A stretch of 64,000 bases of DNA from Qipengyuania pacifica (GTDB taxonomy: Bacteria; Pseudomonadota; Alphaproteobacteria; Sphingomonadales; Sphingomonadaceae). The notes under the pieces are model-generated. The model was not told the origin of the DNA. It made no database searches and saw only the letters and a list, made by a program, of their open reading frames with translations. Made by a program: the position numbers and the translations under genes. Shown here in pieces: positions 8,996 through 18,463 of this stretch; the stretch's first letter is position 1, and each line of letters starts with the position of its first letter. Where the stretch lies: positions 62,001-126,000 of the forward strand of contig NZ_JAHWXO010000004.1 of assembly GCF_019857205.1 (NCBI RefSeq). Direction: 5' to 3'.

Positions 8996-10423
8996 TCAGT
9001 CTTTCAGCACCCAAGTATCCTTGGTGCCCCCGCCCTGGCTTGAATTCACGACGAGCGAGCCTTCCTTAAGCGCGACACGCGTGAGCCCACCGGGCGTAAT
9101 GTCGATCTTGTCCGGTGAAACCAGCACGAACGGCCGCAGATCGACGTGGCGCGGCACCAGCCCCTTCTTCGTAAAGATCGGGCAGGTCGAAAGCGCCAGC
9201 GTCGGCTGGGCAATGTAATTCCACGGCTTGTCGACGATCTTGCGCCGGAATTCCTCGATTTCCTTCTTGGTCGCGGTCGGACCGATCAGCATTCCGTACC
9301 CGCCGGAACCGTGCACTTCCTTCACCACCAGCTCGGCCAGATTGTCGAGCACGTATTTGCAGGATTCCTCATCTGCGCAGCGATGGGTTTCGACATTGGG
9401 CAGCAACGGCTTTTCGCCGGTATAGAACTCGACGATCTCGGGCATGAAGGAATAGATCGCCTTGTCGTCGGCAACGCCCGTCCCCGGCGCATTGGCGATG
9501 GTCACGCCGCCGCTCCGATAGACATCCATGATGCCCGGCACGCCCAGCACGCTGTCCTCGTTGAAGCTCAGCGGATCGAGGAATTCGTCGTCTACCCGCC
9601 GGTAAATCACATCGACGGGCTGGTAACCGTGGGTGGTACGCATCGCCACTCGACCATCGACTACCCGCAGGTCGCTACCTTCGACCAGTTCGGCACCCAT
9701 CTGGTCGGCCAGAAACGCGTGCTCGAAATAGGCGGAATTGTAGATGCCCGGCGTCAGCACCGCGACAACCGGTTTGCCGCGCGTGCAATCGGGGGCACAG
9801 GCCGCAAGGCTCTTGGCCAGGCGGCGTGGATAGTCCGATACCTGCTCCACCGGGACGCGCATGAACAGCTCGGGGAACATGGCCATCATCGTCTCGCGGT
9901 TTTCCAGCATGTAGCTGACACCGGACGGCGTGCGGGCGTTGTCCTCCAGCACATAGAATTCATCGGGCCCGGTGCGCACCAGATCGATACCGACGATATG
10001 GGTGTAAATCCCGCCGGGGGGCGTGAAGCCGACCATGTGCGGCAGCCATGCGGCATTATTGCTGAACAGTCGTTCGGGTATGCGGCCCGCCCGGATGATC
10101 TCCTGCCGATGATAGAGATCGTGCATGAATGCGTTGAGCGCCGATACGCGCTGTTCGATCCCGCGGGTGAGCTTGCGCCACTCGGCCGCGCTGATGACGC
10201 GCGGCACCATGTCGAACGGGATCAGCCGCTCTTCGGCTTCATTCTCGCCGTACACATTGAACGTGATGCCAGTCTTGCGGAAATTGGTCTCGGCTTCGGC
10301 ATGTTTGCGCCGAAGCAAGGCATTGTCCTGTCCGTCAAACCATTGGCAATAGCCTGCGTAGGCATCTCTCACGCCGCCATCCGGCTTGCGCATTTCGTCG
10401 AAATAATCGGCGCTGCCGGTCAT
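8996..10423 (-). CDS. Circularly permuted type 2 ATP-grasp protein
   Basis: A 475-residue protein of the circularly permuted ATP-grasp type 2 family, related to enzymes that join amino acids or peptides with ATP. Recognisable stretches are GVTIANAPGTGVADDKAIYSF, the nucleotide-binding region VVKEVHGSGGYGMLIGP, and IAQPTLALSTCP near the end. It heads the four-gene minus-strand operon with alpha-E, transglutaminase and Anbu. Established context suggests the operon makes and processes a peptide or isopeptide, but the product has not been identified. Confidence 0.92.
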   Translation of the reverse strand: MTGSADYFDEMRKPDGGVRDAYAGYCQWFDGQDNALLRRKHAEAETNFRKTGITFNVYGENEAEERLIPFDMVPRVISAAEWRKLTRGIEQRVSALNAFMHDLYHRQEIIRAGRIPERLFSNNAAWLPHMVGFTPPGGIYTHIVGIDLVRTGPDEFYVLEDNARTPSGVSYMLENRETMMAMFPELFMRVPVEQVSDYPRRLAKSLAACAPDCTRGKPVVAVLTPGIYNSAYFEHAFLADQMGAELVEGSDLRVVDGRVAMRTTHGYQPVDVIYRRVDDEFLDPLSFNEDSVLGVPGIMDVYRSGGVTIANAPGTGVADDKAIYSFMPEIVEFYTGEKPLLPNVETHRCADEESCKYVLDNLAELVVKEVHGSGGYGMLIGPTATKKEIEEFRRKIVDKPWNYIAQPTLALSTCPIFTKKGLVPRHVDLRPFVLVSPDKIDITPGGLTRVALKEGSLVVNSSQGGGTKDTWVLKD

Positions 10424-10503
10424 GGGTCCCCGAACTGGATGTGATGTCGTCCTTGGACAAGACGACGCGAGGGCAGGAAGCCCCCCTTCAAGGGAACAAG
10501 TAT

Positions 10504-11274
10504 CTAATCCCTATCCAGTTCCCCCAGCACCGCTTCGACCGCTTCATTTGTCAGCACGAAGCCCATGTGCGAACAACGCAACGCGCGTGCACGGTCACGC
10601 TCTCCCGGCTTGCCGCAGGCAGCGCGCGGATCGACGATACCATCGCACGGGCTCCAGAAAGCAACCGTTTCGACGGGGGGTTTCTCATGTACGACGGTAT
10701 CGATCTCGGGTTCATCGACCCGGTGGCCGGCAATTGCCTGATAGGCACGCCAGCCATTGTTCGCTCGCGGGCTGCCTGAAAACGGCGATCCCATCGTGAC
10801 GACCTTGGCGACCTTGTCAGGATGGGCCTTTGCCAGTTCGCGCGCCATGACGCCGCCCAGGCTCCATCCGACCAGATAGATGGGCGTGCCGGTCCGGCGA
10901 TAGATATCGACCAGGCGGCGTTCGACCATCTGGAACCGCGCCTGGGTGGCGCCGAAATTATAGCCCAACCCCCATTTCTTGGTAATGTGCCCGGCCTTTT
11001 CCAGCTTGCGCGCCATCCACCGCATACGGATGGGATGGGCGCCAAACCCGGGCAGCAACATCACGGTCTTCGGAGTTTGGGCCGCGGGAATCTCCAGCGG
11101 CGGACCTACCAGACGGCGCAACGGTTCGATCGGCCACAGGAATTCCCGCAGCATCAGCTGCCAGCGCGGTCCGCACGCGTCGTCGGGGCATGGCTCGGCG
11201 GCCAGCGCCCAACGTCGCGCGATTTCCTCGCGGTGCGTGATCACGGTGTCTTTGAACGGTAACGTTGCCATCAC
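10504..11274 (-). CDS. Alpha/beta hydrolase
   Basis: A 256-residue alpha/beta hydrolase. The nucleophile elbow is GWSLGG (Ser138); the acid is likely Asp211 or Asp215 in SPCDGIVDP, and the base His236 in CSHMGF. The N-terminal LPGFGAH (about residues 74-80) supplies the oxyanion region. No signal peptide is seen, so it is probably cytoplasmic. It stands alone between the Anbu operon and a DUF3617 lipoprotein on the same strand. Esterase or lipase activity is likely; the substrate is unknown. Confidence 0.85.
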   Translation of the reverse strand: MMATLPFKDTVITHREEIARRWALAAEPCPDDACGPRWQLMLREFLWPIEPLRRLVGPPLEIPAAQTPKTVMLLPGFGAHPIRMRWMARKLEKAGHITKKWGLGYNFGATQARFQMVERRLVDIYRRTGTPIYLVGWSLGGVMARELAKAHPDKVAKVVTMGSPFSGSPRANNGWRAYQAIAGHRVDEPEIDTVVHEKPPVETVAFWSPCDGIVDPRAACGKPGERDRARALRCSHMGFVLTNEAVEAVLGELDRD

Positions 11275-11326
11275 CGCGTAATAATGCGCGAAGCCGATTA
11301 ATGGCTCCCGAATTTCAATTCGTCAT

Positions 11327-11872
11327 TCAAGCGTCGCAATCACCTAGGCGCTGCTGCGAACTTTTCATCGTCATGGTCATGGTCTGACCGTCCGGCCCTT
11401 CGCCGTTCATGGTCATGTTCATTTCCGACGATGTTTCGGTGCCGGTTCCCGTCATGACCATGCGGGCCGTGCCCTGCCCTTCCGCCTTGCAGTTCATGAC
11501 CGCATCGATGCTGCCGCCATCGACATCGAATTTCTCGAATGTGCAATCCGAATTGCTGTCCTGCGCCTGCCGGGCCATTTCCTCGAAGCCCTTGTCCGCT
11601 TCTTCCTTGGTCAGGCAGTATTCGTGCGATTGCGCTTCCTTGTCGAACATGCTGCGCATCATGTCCTGTACCTGCTGGGGCGCTCCTGGCATGGATACGT
11701 CGACGAATTCTACCGTGGCGCGATACTTGCCCGGCTGCGGTCGGACCATGTCGGCCGACCTTGCGGCTGCCTCTTCCATACTGATCTCGCCATCGCCATC
11801 GGCGTCCGCATTGCTGCCTCCACAGGCGGCGAGAGTCAGGCAGGCGGCAGCGGCAATCACGAAACGGCGCAT
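11327..11872 (-). CDS. DUF3617 family lipoprotein
   Basis: A 181-residue lipoprotein with lipobox LAAC (Cys17) and an Asp-rich linker (ADADGDGEISMEE) that resembles an EF-hand loop. The mature part follows the DUF3617 pattern: PGKYRATVEF, EYCLTKEEAD, DCTFEKFDVDGG, a Thr/Met-rich stretch, and a C-terminal RLGDC. Proteins of this group are periplasmic and of unknown function. Divergent from uvrB, with about 97 bp between starts. Confidence 0.85.
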   Translation of the reverse strand: MRRFVIAAAACLTLAACGGSNADADGDGEISMEEAAARSADMVRPQPGKYRATVEFVDVSMPGAPQQVQDMMRSMFDKEAQSHEYCLTKEEADKGFEEMARQAQDSNSDCTFEKFDVDGGSIDAVMNCKAEGQGTARMVMTGTGTETSSEMNMTMNGEGPDGQTMTMTMKSSQQRLGDCDA

Positions 11873-11969
11873 CGAATATTCTCCCGAATTGGTGCCCGAA
11901 AGCTAGCAGTCGGATCGCCCTTGGCAAGCACCGTTGCGCCTTGCCCCCATGTTCCCCATATGTGCGCAT

Positions 11970-14165
11970 ATGAGTGAACTCGTCATCCGCCGCGGCCTCG
12001 AAGAACCCGACACAACCGGCGAATTCGTCCCTCACAAACCTGCCCGCCCGGAAAAGTCGATGGGCGGCAAGAAGTTCAAGCTTGTCAGCGAATATACGCC
12101 CGCCGGCGATCAGCCCACTGCGATTGCCGAACTGACGGGCGCCGCCAAGGATGGCGAACAGACGCAGGTGCTCCTCGGCGTTACCGGATCGGGCAAGACA
12201 TTCACCATGGCCAAGGTGATCGAGGAATTGCAGCGCCCCGCGCTGATCCTTGCGCCGAACAAGATTCTGGCTGCGCAGCTCTACGGCGAATTCAAGAGCT
12301 TCTTCCCCGAAAACGCGGTCGAATATTTCGTATCCTATTACGACTATTACCAGCCCGAAGCCTATGTCCCGCGGTCCGACACCTACATCGAGAAGGAAAG
12401 CTCGGTAAACGAGGCGATCGATCGGATGCGCCACTCGGCCACGCGCGCCCTGCTTGAACGAGACGACGTGATCATCGTCGCCTCCGTATCCTGCCTCTAT
12501 GGTATCGGTTCGGTCGAAACCTATTCCGCGATGATCTTCGACATCAAGAAGGATACACAGGTCGACCAGCGCGAGCTCATCCGCAAGCTCGTGGCTTTGC
12601 AGTACAAGCGCAACGATGCGGCTTTCGCACGCGGCAATTTCCGCGTCCGCGGCGACAATCTCGAAATCTTCCCGTCCCACTATGAAGACATGGCCTGGCG
12701 CGTCAGCTTCTTTGGCGACGAGATCGAGGAGATCAGCGAATTCGACCCGCTGACCGGCAAGAAGGGCGCCAGCCTCGACAAGGTGCGGGTCTATGCGAAC
12801 TCGCACTACGTCACGCCGGGGCCGACGATGAAACAGGCCGCCGAAGCCATCAAGTTCGAATTGCAGGAACGGCTGAAGGAACTGCACGAAGAAGGCCGGC
12901 TGCTCGAAGCTCAACGTCTGGAACAGCGGACCAATTTCGATCTCGAAATGATCGCGGCAACGGGCAGTTGCGCCGGGATCGAGAATTACAGCCGCTTCCT
13001 CACCGGCCGCCTGCCCGGCGAACCGCCGCCGACCCTGTTCGAATATCTGCCTGAAAATGCGCTGCTGTTCGTCGACGAAAGTCACCAGACCGTGCCGCAG
13101 ATCGGCGCGATGGCGCGCGGGGACCATCGCCGGAAGATCACCTTGGCCGAATACGGTTTCCGGCTGCCGTCGTGCATCGACAACCGCCCGCTGAGGTTCA
13201 ACGAATGGGACGCCATGCGCCCGCAGACCTTCGCGGTCAGCGCCACGCCGGGCACGTGGGAAATGGAACAGACCGGCGGCGTTTTTGCCGAACAGGTCAT
13301 CCGCCCCACCGGCCTGATCGACCCTCCGGTCGAAATCAAGCCGGTCGAAGATCAGGTTCAGGACTGCATCGAAGAATGCAAGGCGACGGCCGCCAAGGGC
13401 TATCGCACGCTTGTCACCACGCTGACCAAGCGCATGGCGGAAGATCTGACCGAATTCATGCACGAAGCGGGCGTTCGCGTGCGCTACATGCACTCCGATG
13501 TCGAAACGCTGGAGCGTATCGAACTGATCCGCGACCTGCGTCTCGGCGTCTACGATGTGCTCGTTGGCATCAACCTTTTGCGCGAAGGTCTCGACATTCC
13601 CGAATGCGGCCTCGTCTGTATTCTCGATGCCGATAAGGAAGGCTTCCTGCGCAGCGAAACCAGCCTCATCCAGACCATCGGCCGTGCCGCGCGAAACGTG
13701 GAAGGCCGCGTCATCCTTTACGCCGATCGCATCACCGGCAGCATGGAACGGGCGATGGCCGAAACCGACCGGCGCCGGGAAAAGCAGCGCGAATACAACG
13801 AAGAACACGGCATCACGCCGCAGACGATCAAGCGCCAGATCGCCGATATCGTCGCCCATACCGCCGCACAGGACGGCGTCACCGTCGATACGGGCGATGA
13901 CGAGCGCAACAATCTCGTCGGCCACAATCTGCGGGCCTATATCGAAGATCTCGAAAAGCGCATGCGTACGGCTGCTGCCGATCTCGAATTCGAAGAAGCC
14001 GGGCGCCTGCGCGACGAAATCCGCCGCCTCGAGAATGACGAGCTCGGCCTCGGAGACGAGGAAAAGAAAGCTCCGCGCGTCGGTCGCAGCGATGCCGGGC
14101 GTCCGGGAACCCGCAAGACGCGCTACGGAAAGACCCGCTATAAACGGATGGGCGGCAAACCCTGA
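11970..14165 (+). CDS. uvrB: Excinuclease ABC subunit B
   Basis: UvrB, the damage-verification helicase of nucleotide excision repair, 731 residues. The Walker A motif is [17 protein letters not shown], the beta hairpin region [21 protein letters not shown] and the DEAD-like box [10 protein letters not shown] are intact, and helicase motif VI reads QTIGRAARN. The C-terminus carries a UvrB/UvrC coiled-coil motif ([22 protein letters not shown]). I chose the ATG at 11970 because its product [14 protein letters not shown] precedes the conserved core by a typical distance; there is no clear ribosome site, so the mRNA may be leaderless. The N-terminal extension of about 35 residues before [13 protein letters not shown] is typical of sphingomonad UvrB. 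Confidence 0.96.
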   Translation: MSELVIRRGLEEPDTTGEFVPHKPARPEKSMGGKKFKLVSEYTPAGDQPTAIAELTGAAKDGEQTQVLLGVTGSGKTFTMAKVIEELQRPALILAPNKILAAQLYGEFKSFFPENAVEYFVSYYDYYQPEAYVPRSDTYIEKESSVNEAIDRMRHSATRALLERDDVIIVASVSCLYGIGSVETYSAMIFDIKKDTQVDQRELIRKLVALQYKRNDAAFARGNFRVRGDNLEIFPSHYEDMAWRVSFFGDEIEEISEFDPLTGKKGASLDKVRVYANSHYVTPGPTMKQAAEAIKFELQERLKELHEEGRLLEAQRLEQRTNFDLEMIAATGSCAGIENYSRFLTGRLPGEPPPTLFEYLPENALLFVDESHQTVPQIGAMARGDHRRKITLAEYGFRLPSCIDNRPLRFNEWDAMRPQTFAVSATPGTWEMEQTGGVFAEQVIRPTGLIDPPVEIKPVEDQVQDCIEECKATAAKGYRTLVTTLTKRMAEDLTEFMHEAGVRVRYMHSDVETLERIELIRDLRLGVYDVLVGINLLREGLDIPECGLVCILDADKEGFLRSETSLIQTIGRAARNVEGRVILYADRITGSMERAMAETDRRREKQREYNEEHGITPQTIKRQIADIVAHTAAQDGVTVDTGDDERNNLVGHNLRAYIEDLEKRMRTAAADLEFEEAGRLRDEIRRLENDELGLGDEEKKAPRVGRSDAGRPGTRKTRYGKTRYKRMGGKP

Positions 14166-14178
14166 TCGACGGACGTAT

Positions 14179-14208
14179 TTGACGCGGCTTCGCCTCCCCC
14201 CTCATAGA
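14179..14208 (+). promoter_or_regulatory. Possible sigma-70-type promoter of the S10 peptidase gene
   Basis: TTGACG (14179-14184) and CATAGA (14203-14208) are separated by 18 bp, about 27 bp before the GTG start. Found by eye; the -10 hexamer is only a partial match. Confidence 0.3.
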
Positions 14209-14234
14209 CTGTCCGACAAGGGGGACCGAACACC

Positions 14235-15752
14235 GTGACAAAGAACCGTATTCTCGCCGGCCTGTGCGCCGCCACCGCCCTGACGCTGGCGCCGCAGGCC
14301 GTCGCTGCACAGGACAGCACCGACGCCGCGGCGGCTGCCGAACAGCCCCTCACAATCGAACCGCAGGTCCGCACCCGCGACATGACGGGCACGTTCGGCG
14401 GGCAGCGCGTTTCCTACACGGCCACCATCGCCGAGACCGTGCTCAAGGCCGACGACGGCAAGCCGGAAGCGGTCATCGTCACCACCAGCTACGTGAAGCA
14501 GCCCCGCGACACCGCGCGCCCCGTCTTCTTCCTCTTCAACGGCGGCCCAGGCTCGGGCTCGGTATGGCTGCAAATGGGTGCCTTTGGCCCCAAACGCGTC
14601 GCGATCCCCTCCGACGCGCGCGACGATGGCGCGCCGCCCTACCCGCTGCTCGACAACCCCGACAGTCTGCTCGACGTCGCCGATCTCGTCTTCATCGATC
14701 CCCCCGGGACCGGCTTCAGCTATCTGACCGACGGCACCGATCCGAAGAAGTATTACGGGCTGGAACCCGACGCAGAGGCGGTCGCCAAGGTCATACGCCT
14801 GTGGCTCAACAACAACGGCCGCTGGAACAGCCCGAAGTATCTCGGCGGCGAAAGCTACGGCACCACACGCACCGCGATGGTAGCCCGCGAACTGGAAGGC
14901 GCGACGTACAACGATGTCGGGCTCAACGGGCTGATCCTGATCTCGACGATCCTCGATTTCGCCGGACGCGAGCCCACACCGGGCAATGAGATGGCCTATG
15001 TGGTCACCCTGCCCAACATGGCAGCGGCGGCCTATTATCATGGCAAGGTCCAGGCCCCCTCGGTCGAAGCGATCGTGGAGGAAGCGCGCCAGTTCGCGAT
15101 CGGGCCGTTCGCGACCGCGCTCCTCAAGGGACAGGATCTTCCCGATGCGGAACGGGCTTCCGTCCGGGCCGAACTGTCGCGCCTGACCGGCCTGTCCGAG
15201 CAATATCTGGACAATGCCGACCTGCGCGTGACGGACCAGCGTTTCTACAAGGAACTGCTGCGCGACCGGGGCCTCACAATCGGGCGGCTCGATTCTCGCT
15301 ATACCGGCCAGGATTATGACAATGCGGGCGAGTACCCGGACGACGATCCCAGCTTCTACGGCATCGATGCAGGCTATACCGCGGCAATCAACAGCTGGGC
15401 ACGCGACACATTGGGTTTCGAAACCGATCGCGAATACCAGTCCATCGGTCGAGAACCGGGCCGCAACTGGCAGTGGACGCTCAATCAGGGACGCGGCGCC
15501 TATCTCAACGTCGCCCCCTTCATCGGGCAGGCCATGCGACAGAACTCCGGCCTCAGGACATTCGTCGCGCAAGGATACTACGATTTCGCCACGCCCTTTT
15601 TCGGTGCGGAATACTCTTTGAACCGGACCGGCATTCCGCAGGACCGGGTGGAGTTCCATTATTACGATGCCGGCCACATGATGTATGTGCGCGACGAGGA
15701 TCGGGCCAAGCTGTCGAGCGATATTCGCGCCTTCATCCGCAGCGGACGCTGA
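14235..15752 (+). CDS. S10 family serine carboxypeptidase, secreted
   Basis: A 505-residue secreted peptidase of family S10. A signal peptide (about residues 1-25, ending AVAAQ) is followed by the oxyanion motif FFLFNGGPGSGSVW, the nucleophile GESYG (Ser207), an acid in QGYYDFATP (about 450) and the base in DAGHMMYV (about 482). These enzymes release C-terminal amino acids from peptides in the periplasm. The GTG start at 14235 follows the ribosome site AAGGGGGA. It lies 69 bp after uvrB and probably has its own promoter. Confidence 0.92.
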   Translation: MTKNRILAGLCAATALTLAPQAVAAQDSTDAAAAAEQPLTIEPQVRTRDMTGTFGGQRVSYTATIAETVLKADDGKPEAVIVTTSYVKQPRDTARPVFFLFNGGPGSGSVWLQMGAFGPKRVAIPSDARDDGAPPYPLLDNPDSLLDVADLVFIDPPGTGFSYLTDGTDPKKYYGLEPDAEAVAKVIRLWLNNNGRWNSPKYLGGESYGTTRTAMVARELEGATYNDVGLNGLILISTILDFAGREPTPGNEMAYVVTLPNMAAAAYYHGKVQAPSVEAIVEEARQFAIGPFATALLKGQDLPDAERASVRAELSRLTGLSEQYLDNADLRVTDQRFYKELLRDRGLTIGRLDSRYTGQDYDNAGEYPDDDPSFYGIDAGYTAAINSWARDTLGFETDREYQSIGREPGRNWQWTLNQGRGAYLNVAPFIGQAMRQNSGLRTFVAQGYYDFATPFFGAEYSLNRTGIPQDRVEFHYYDAGHMMYVRDEDRAKLSSDIRAFIRSGR

Positions 15753-15806
15753 GGATAGCTTCGGCTGGCAGCTTGAACGCCGTCACGCCTGTGTCATAGG
15801 CCGAAA

Positions 15807-16385
15807 ATGCGTCGCACACTCGCCCTCCTTCCGCTCGCGCTTCTGGCCGCTTGCAAACCGCCGGCTTCGGACGACTATATCGAGCGTGCGAGGATCGACG
15901 AACCCGCCGAGGGCCCGTCGGAACCGATCGATTCCCCCGACACGGACGACGCGATCTGGGCACCGGCCGAAGAAGGCGCGCGTCTGCTCTACGGCAATCC
16001 CGGCGAACATCCCCTGTTCGCGATCGAGTGCCTCAGCGACGGCAGCGAGCCCATGCTCGGCTATACGCGCTTCGCCCGCGCGGATGCCCATGCCAAGGCG
16101 ATCCTTGCCCTGATCGGCAATGGCCACGTTTCACGGCTCAATATCGATGCTGTGCAGATCGGCGATATATGGCGCTGGGAAGGCGCCATAGAAGCGGACG
16201 ACCGGCGGCTCGACGCGTTGACCGGACGGCGCGAGGTAGAAGCGACGGTGCCCGGCGCGGGAAGCGTCATTCTCAATGCGAGTGCGTTGCCCGGCGAATT
16301 GGTCGAACGCTGTCGCAATCTTGCCGAACCGCTTACTGCGGAGCAGCCGATGCCTGCGCCTTCTTCACCAGAAGATCCGGCGTAA
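15807..16385 (+). CDS. Hypothetical lipoprotein, 3' end overlapping the DsbD-type gene
   Basis: A 192-residue predicted lipoprotein: lipobox LAAC (Cys16), then an acidic linker and a mature domain of about 150 residues with LYGNPGEHPLFAIECLSDG and the start of what may be a short beta domain. I do not recognise a named family. The last 53 bp overlap the 3' end of the convergent DsbD-type gene in the opposite strand. The overlap encodes only the low-complexity tail (PMPAPSSPEDPA), which suggests the reading frame was extended into its neighbour. Confidence 0.72.
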   Translation: MRRTLALLPLALLAACKPPASDDYIERARIDEPAEGPSEPIDSPDTDDAIWAPAEEGARLLYGNPGEHPLFAIECLSDGSEPMLGYTRFARADAHAKAILALIGNGHVSRLNIDAVQIGDIWRWEGAIEADDRRLDALTGRREVEATVPGAGSVILNASALPGELVERCRNLAEPLTAEQPMPAPSSPEDPA

Positions 16386-18420
16386 GCACCTGCGGCAACT
16401 GCTCGGCATCGCCGCCGGGTTCGTACCAAAGATAAAGCGGCACGCCGGCGGCTCCCTGCTCGTTCAGCATCCGGCTGATTTCCTCATCGGGCTGAGTCCA
16501 ATCTCCGCGCATGGCAACGACCCCGGCCTGCTCGAAAGCAGCTCGAGTAGCCTCGCGTTCGATTGCTACACCCTCATTGACTTTGCAGGTGACGCACCAG
16601 TCGGCGGTAAACCATACGAACACGGGCTTGCCCGCCGTTCGCGCCTCGGTCAGCGCCGCTTCGCTATACTCGACCGGATCAAGCAAGCTTGCCTCAGACG
16701 CCGCCTGCGCTTCGGGCTTCGGCAATACCACTATGCCCAAAGCCATTACGGAAAGCAGGGCCACCATCGCTATTCGTACGCTGCCGCGACCGCTTCGTTG
16801 AAAACGGCCGATCACCGCCAGACCGACAAGCGCAAGCACGGCCAGAAGCGCCACGAGCGCCAGATAGCCCGCCCCTCCGATCCGCCACACCAGCCATGCC
16901 AAGGCGATTGCCGTGAGGCCCATGGGCAAGGCCATCCAGCGACGGAAGGTTTCCATCCAGCTTCCCGGTTTCGGCAAACGACGACGGATAGCGGGAACGA
17001 AGCCGATCAGCAGAAACGGTAGCGCCAAACCGACGCCAAGTGCGACAAAGACCAGCAAACCATAGATCGGTTGAATAACGAGCGCAGTACCAAGCGCCAC
17101 GGCCATGAATGGTCCCGTACAGGGTGTCGCGACGAAAGCGGCCAGCAGGCCGGTCGAGAACGAGCCGCCGCGGGACGGCGCTCCGCCCGAAATCGCTACT
17201 CCCGGCACTTCGAACAATCCGGCGAAATTGGCGGTGATCGCCAGCGACAGCAAGAACAGGCCGACCACGACGACTGGCTGCTGCAACTGGAATGCCCAGC
17301 CCACCTGTTCACCCGCCGAACGCAGTAACAGGATTGCAGCCCCCAACCCAGCACAGGCGATCACTACGCCGGCTGTATACGCAAGAGCATCGCGCCGCGC
17401 CCCGCGTTCTTCGCCACCGGCCTTGGCCAGTGCCAGCGCCTTGAGGCTGAGAATTGGAAAGACGCAGGGCATGACGTTCAGCAACAGACCGCCTGCCAAT
17501 GCAGCGAGAAGCAATTGCCAAAGCACCGGTTCCGCATCACCGCCACGGATCGGCTTTGCCCCTTCGAGCGGCACGTCCCCCGGCTGCGCAGTGAAGCGCA
17601 CTCCGCGCCCCTCGCCCAGATCGAGTATGCCGCCGATCGTTGCGGGTCTTGGATCGGCACCCGGGTTGGCACTGCTTGTCGGCGCCAGGCGCTCGATCGG
17701 AATTTCTGCAACCAGTAGATTGCCTTCGCTGATGAAAGTTTGCGTCGCGGTGTAAATGGGCCTGTCGCCCTCGCCCAGTTCGCCCGTGCCGAGAAAAACA
17801 TGCAGATCGCCGAGCGCCGTTTCGGACGGAATGGGAATTCCAACACGCAGATGCGTCGCCGTGAATTCGAAATGCGCAGGGCTATCGAGTTGCGGCACGA
17901 TGGCGGATTGCCAACCGGCAAAGCGCGGATCAGCCGAAATGCTCGAGGGATCCAGTGAGAGCCTCGCCTGCTGGGGGACGCAAATAGTATCCGTGCAGGC
18001 GAGATAGCTCGCCGTAACTTCGATCGGACCGGACTTGCCCACGTCAGCGCCCAACGGCACCGAAACCGGTACCAGCACGGCGTATTCGCCCTCGTACACG
18101 TGGTTCATAAGGCCGCCGATTACCAACCGATGCGGTAAAGGATACAGCGCATCACCCGCCTCCCATCCGTCCGGCAGCTGCCAGTCGAGCTGCATACCGA
18201 GGCCGGCATCGCCGGGGTTTGACCAGTAGCCGTGCCATTCAGGCGTCGATGGGAAAAAATGTAGCGCGACCATCCACGTATCGCCGGGCACCGGCGCACC
18301 GTCCGCCGCGATTTCCACCGGCATCCGGTCGCTGCCGGGCCCGCGAATTTCCTGTTGCGCACTGGCCGGCAGCGCGAGCGCCAGCAAAACGAGCATCGCC
18401 AGTGCGGCAAGCCGCTCCAT
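16333..18420 (-). CDS. DsbD-type protein-disulfide reductase
   Basis: A 695-residue membrane thiol reductase that passes electrons from cytoplasmic thioredoxin to the periplasm. Order of parts: signal peptide (to about residue 22, ASAQQ); a periplasmic DsbD/ScsB-like domain with the Cys pair in ACTDTICVPQ; an eight-helix CcdA-like core with LNVMPCVFPILSLKALALA and FVATPCTGPFMAVALG, whose two Cys shuttle electrons; and a C-terminal thioredoxin domain with WFTADWCVTCKVNEG. The ATG at 18420 begins the signal peptide; frame extension further upstream would run into ubiH regulatory DNA. It is divergent from the UbiH-type gene, with 43 bp between. Confidence 0.92.
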   Translation of the reverse strand: MERLAALAMLVLLALALPASAQQEIRGPGSDRMPVEIAADGAPVPGDTWMVALHFFPSTPEWHGYWSNPGDAGLGMQLDWQLPDGWEAGDALYPLPHRLVIGGLMNHVYEGEYAVLVPVSVPLGADVGKSGPIEVTASYLACTDTICVPQQARLSLDPSSISADPRFAGWQSAIVPQLDSPAHFEFTATHLRVGIPIPSETALGDLHVFLGTGELGEGDRPIYTATQTFISEGNLLVAEIPIERLAPTSSANPGADPRPATIGGILDLGEGRGVRFTAQPGDVPLEGAKPIRGGDAEPVLWQLLLAALAGGLLLNVMPCVFPILSLKALALAKAGGEERGARRDALAYTAGVVIACAGLGAAILLLRSAGEQVGWAFQLQQPVVVVGLFLLSLAITANFAGLFEVPGVAISGGAPSRGGSFSTGLLAAFVATPCTGPFMAVALGTALVIQPIYGLLVFVALGVGLALPFLLIGFVPAIRRRLPKPGSWMETFRRWMALPMGLTAIALAWLVWRIGGAGYLALVALLAVLALVGLAVIGRFQRSGRGSVRIAMVALLSVMALGIVVLPKPEAQAASEASLLDPVEYSEAALTEARTAGKPVFVWFTADWCVTCKVNEGVAIEREATRAAFEQAGVVAMRGDWTQPDEEISRMLNEQGAAGVPLYLWYEPGGDAEQLPQVLTPDLLVKKAQASAAPQ

Positions 18421-18463
18421 AATCCTTGCGTGGGTCACGTCCGCCGCTCTAGGGACACACCCT

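Noticed and set aside
11340-13925. An 861-codon frame opposite uvrB
   Set aside because: It is the antisense of uvrB and of the DUF3617 gene; composition follows the codon bias of the real genes, and UvrB motifs on the plus strand are complete.
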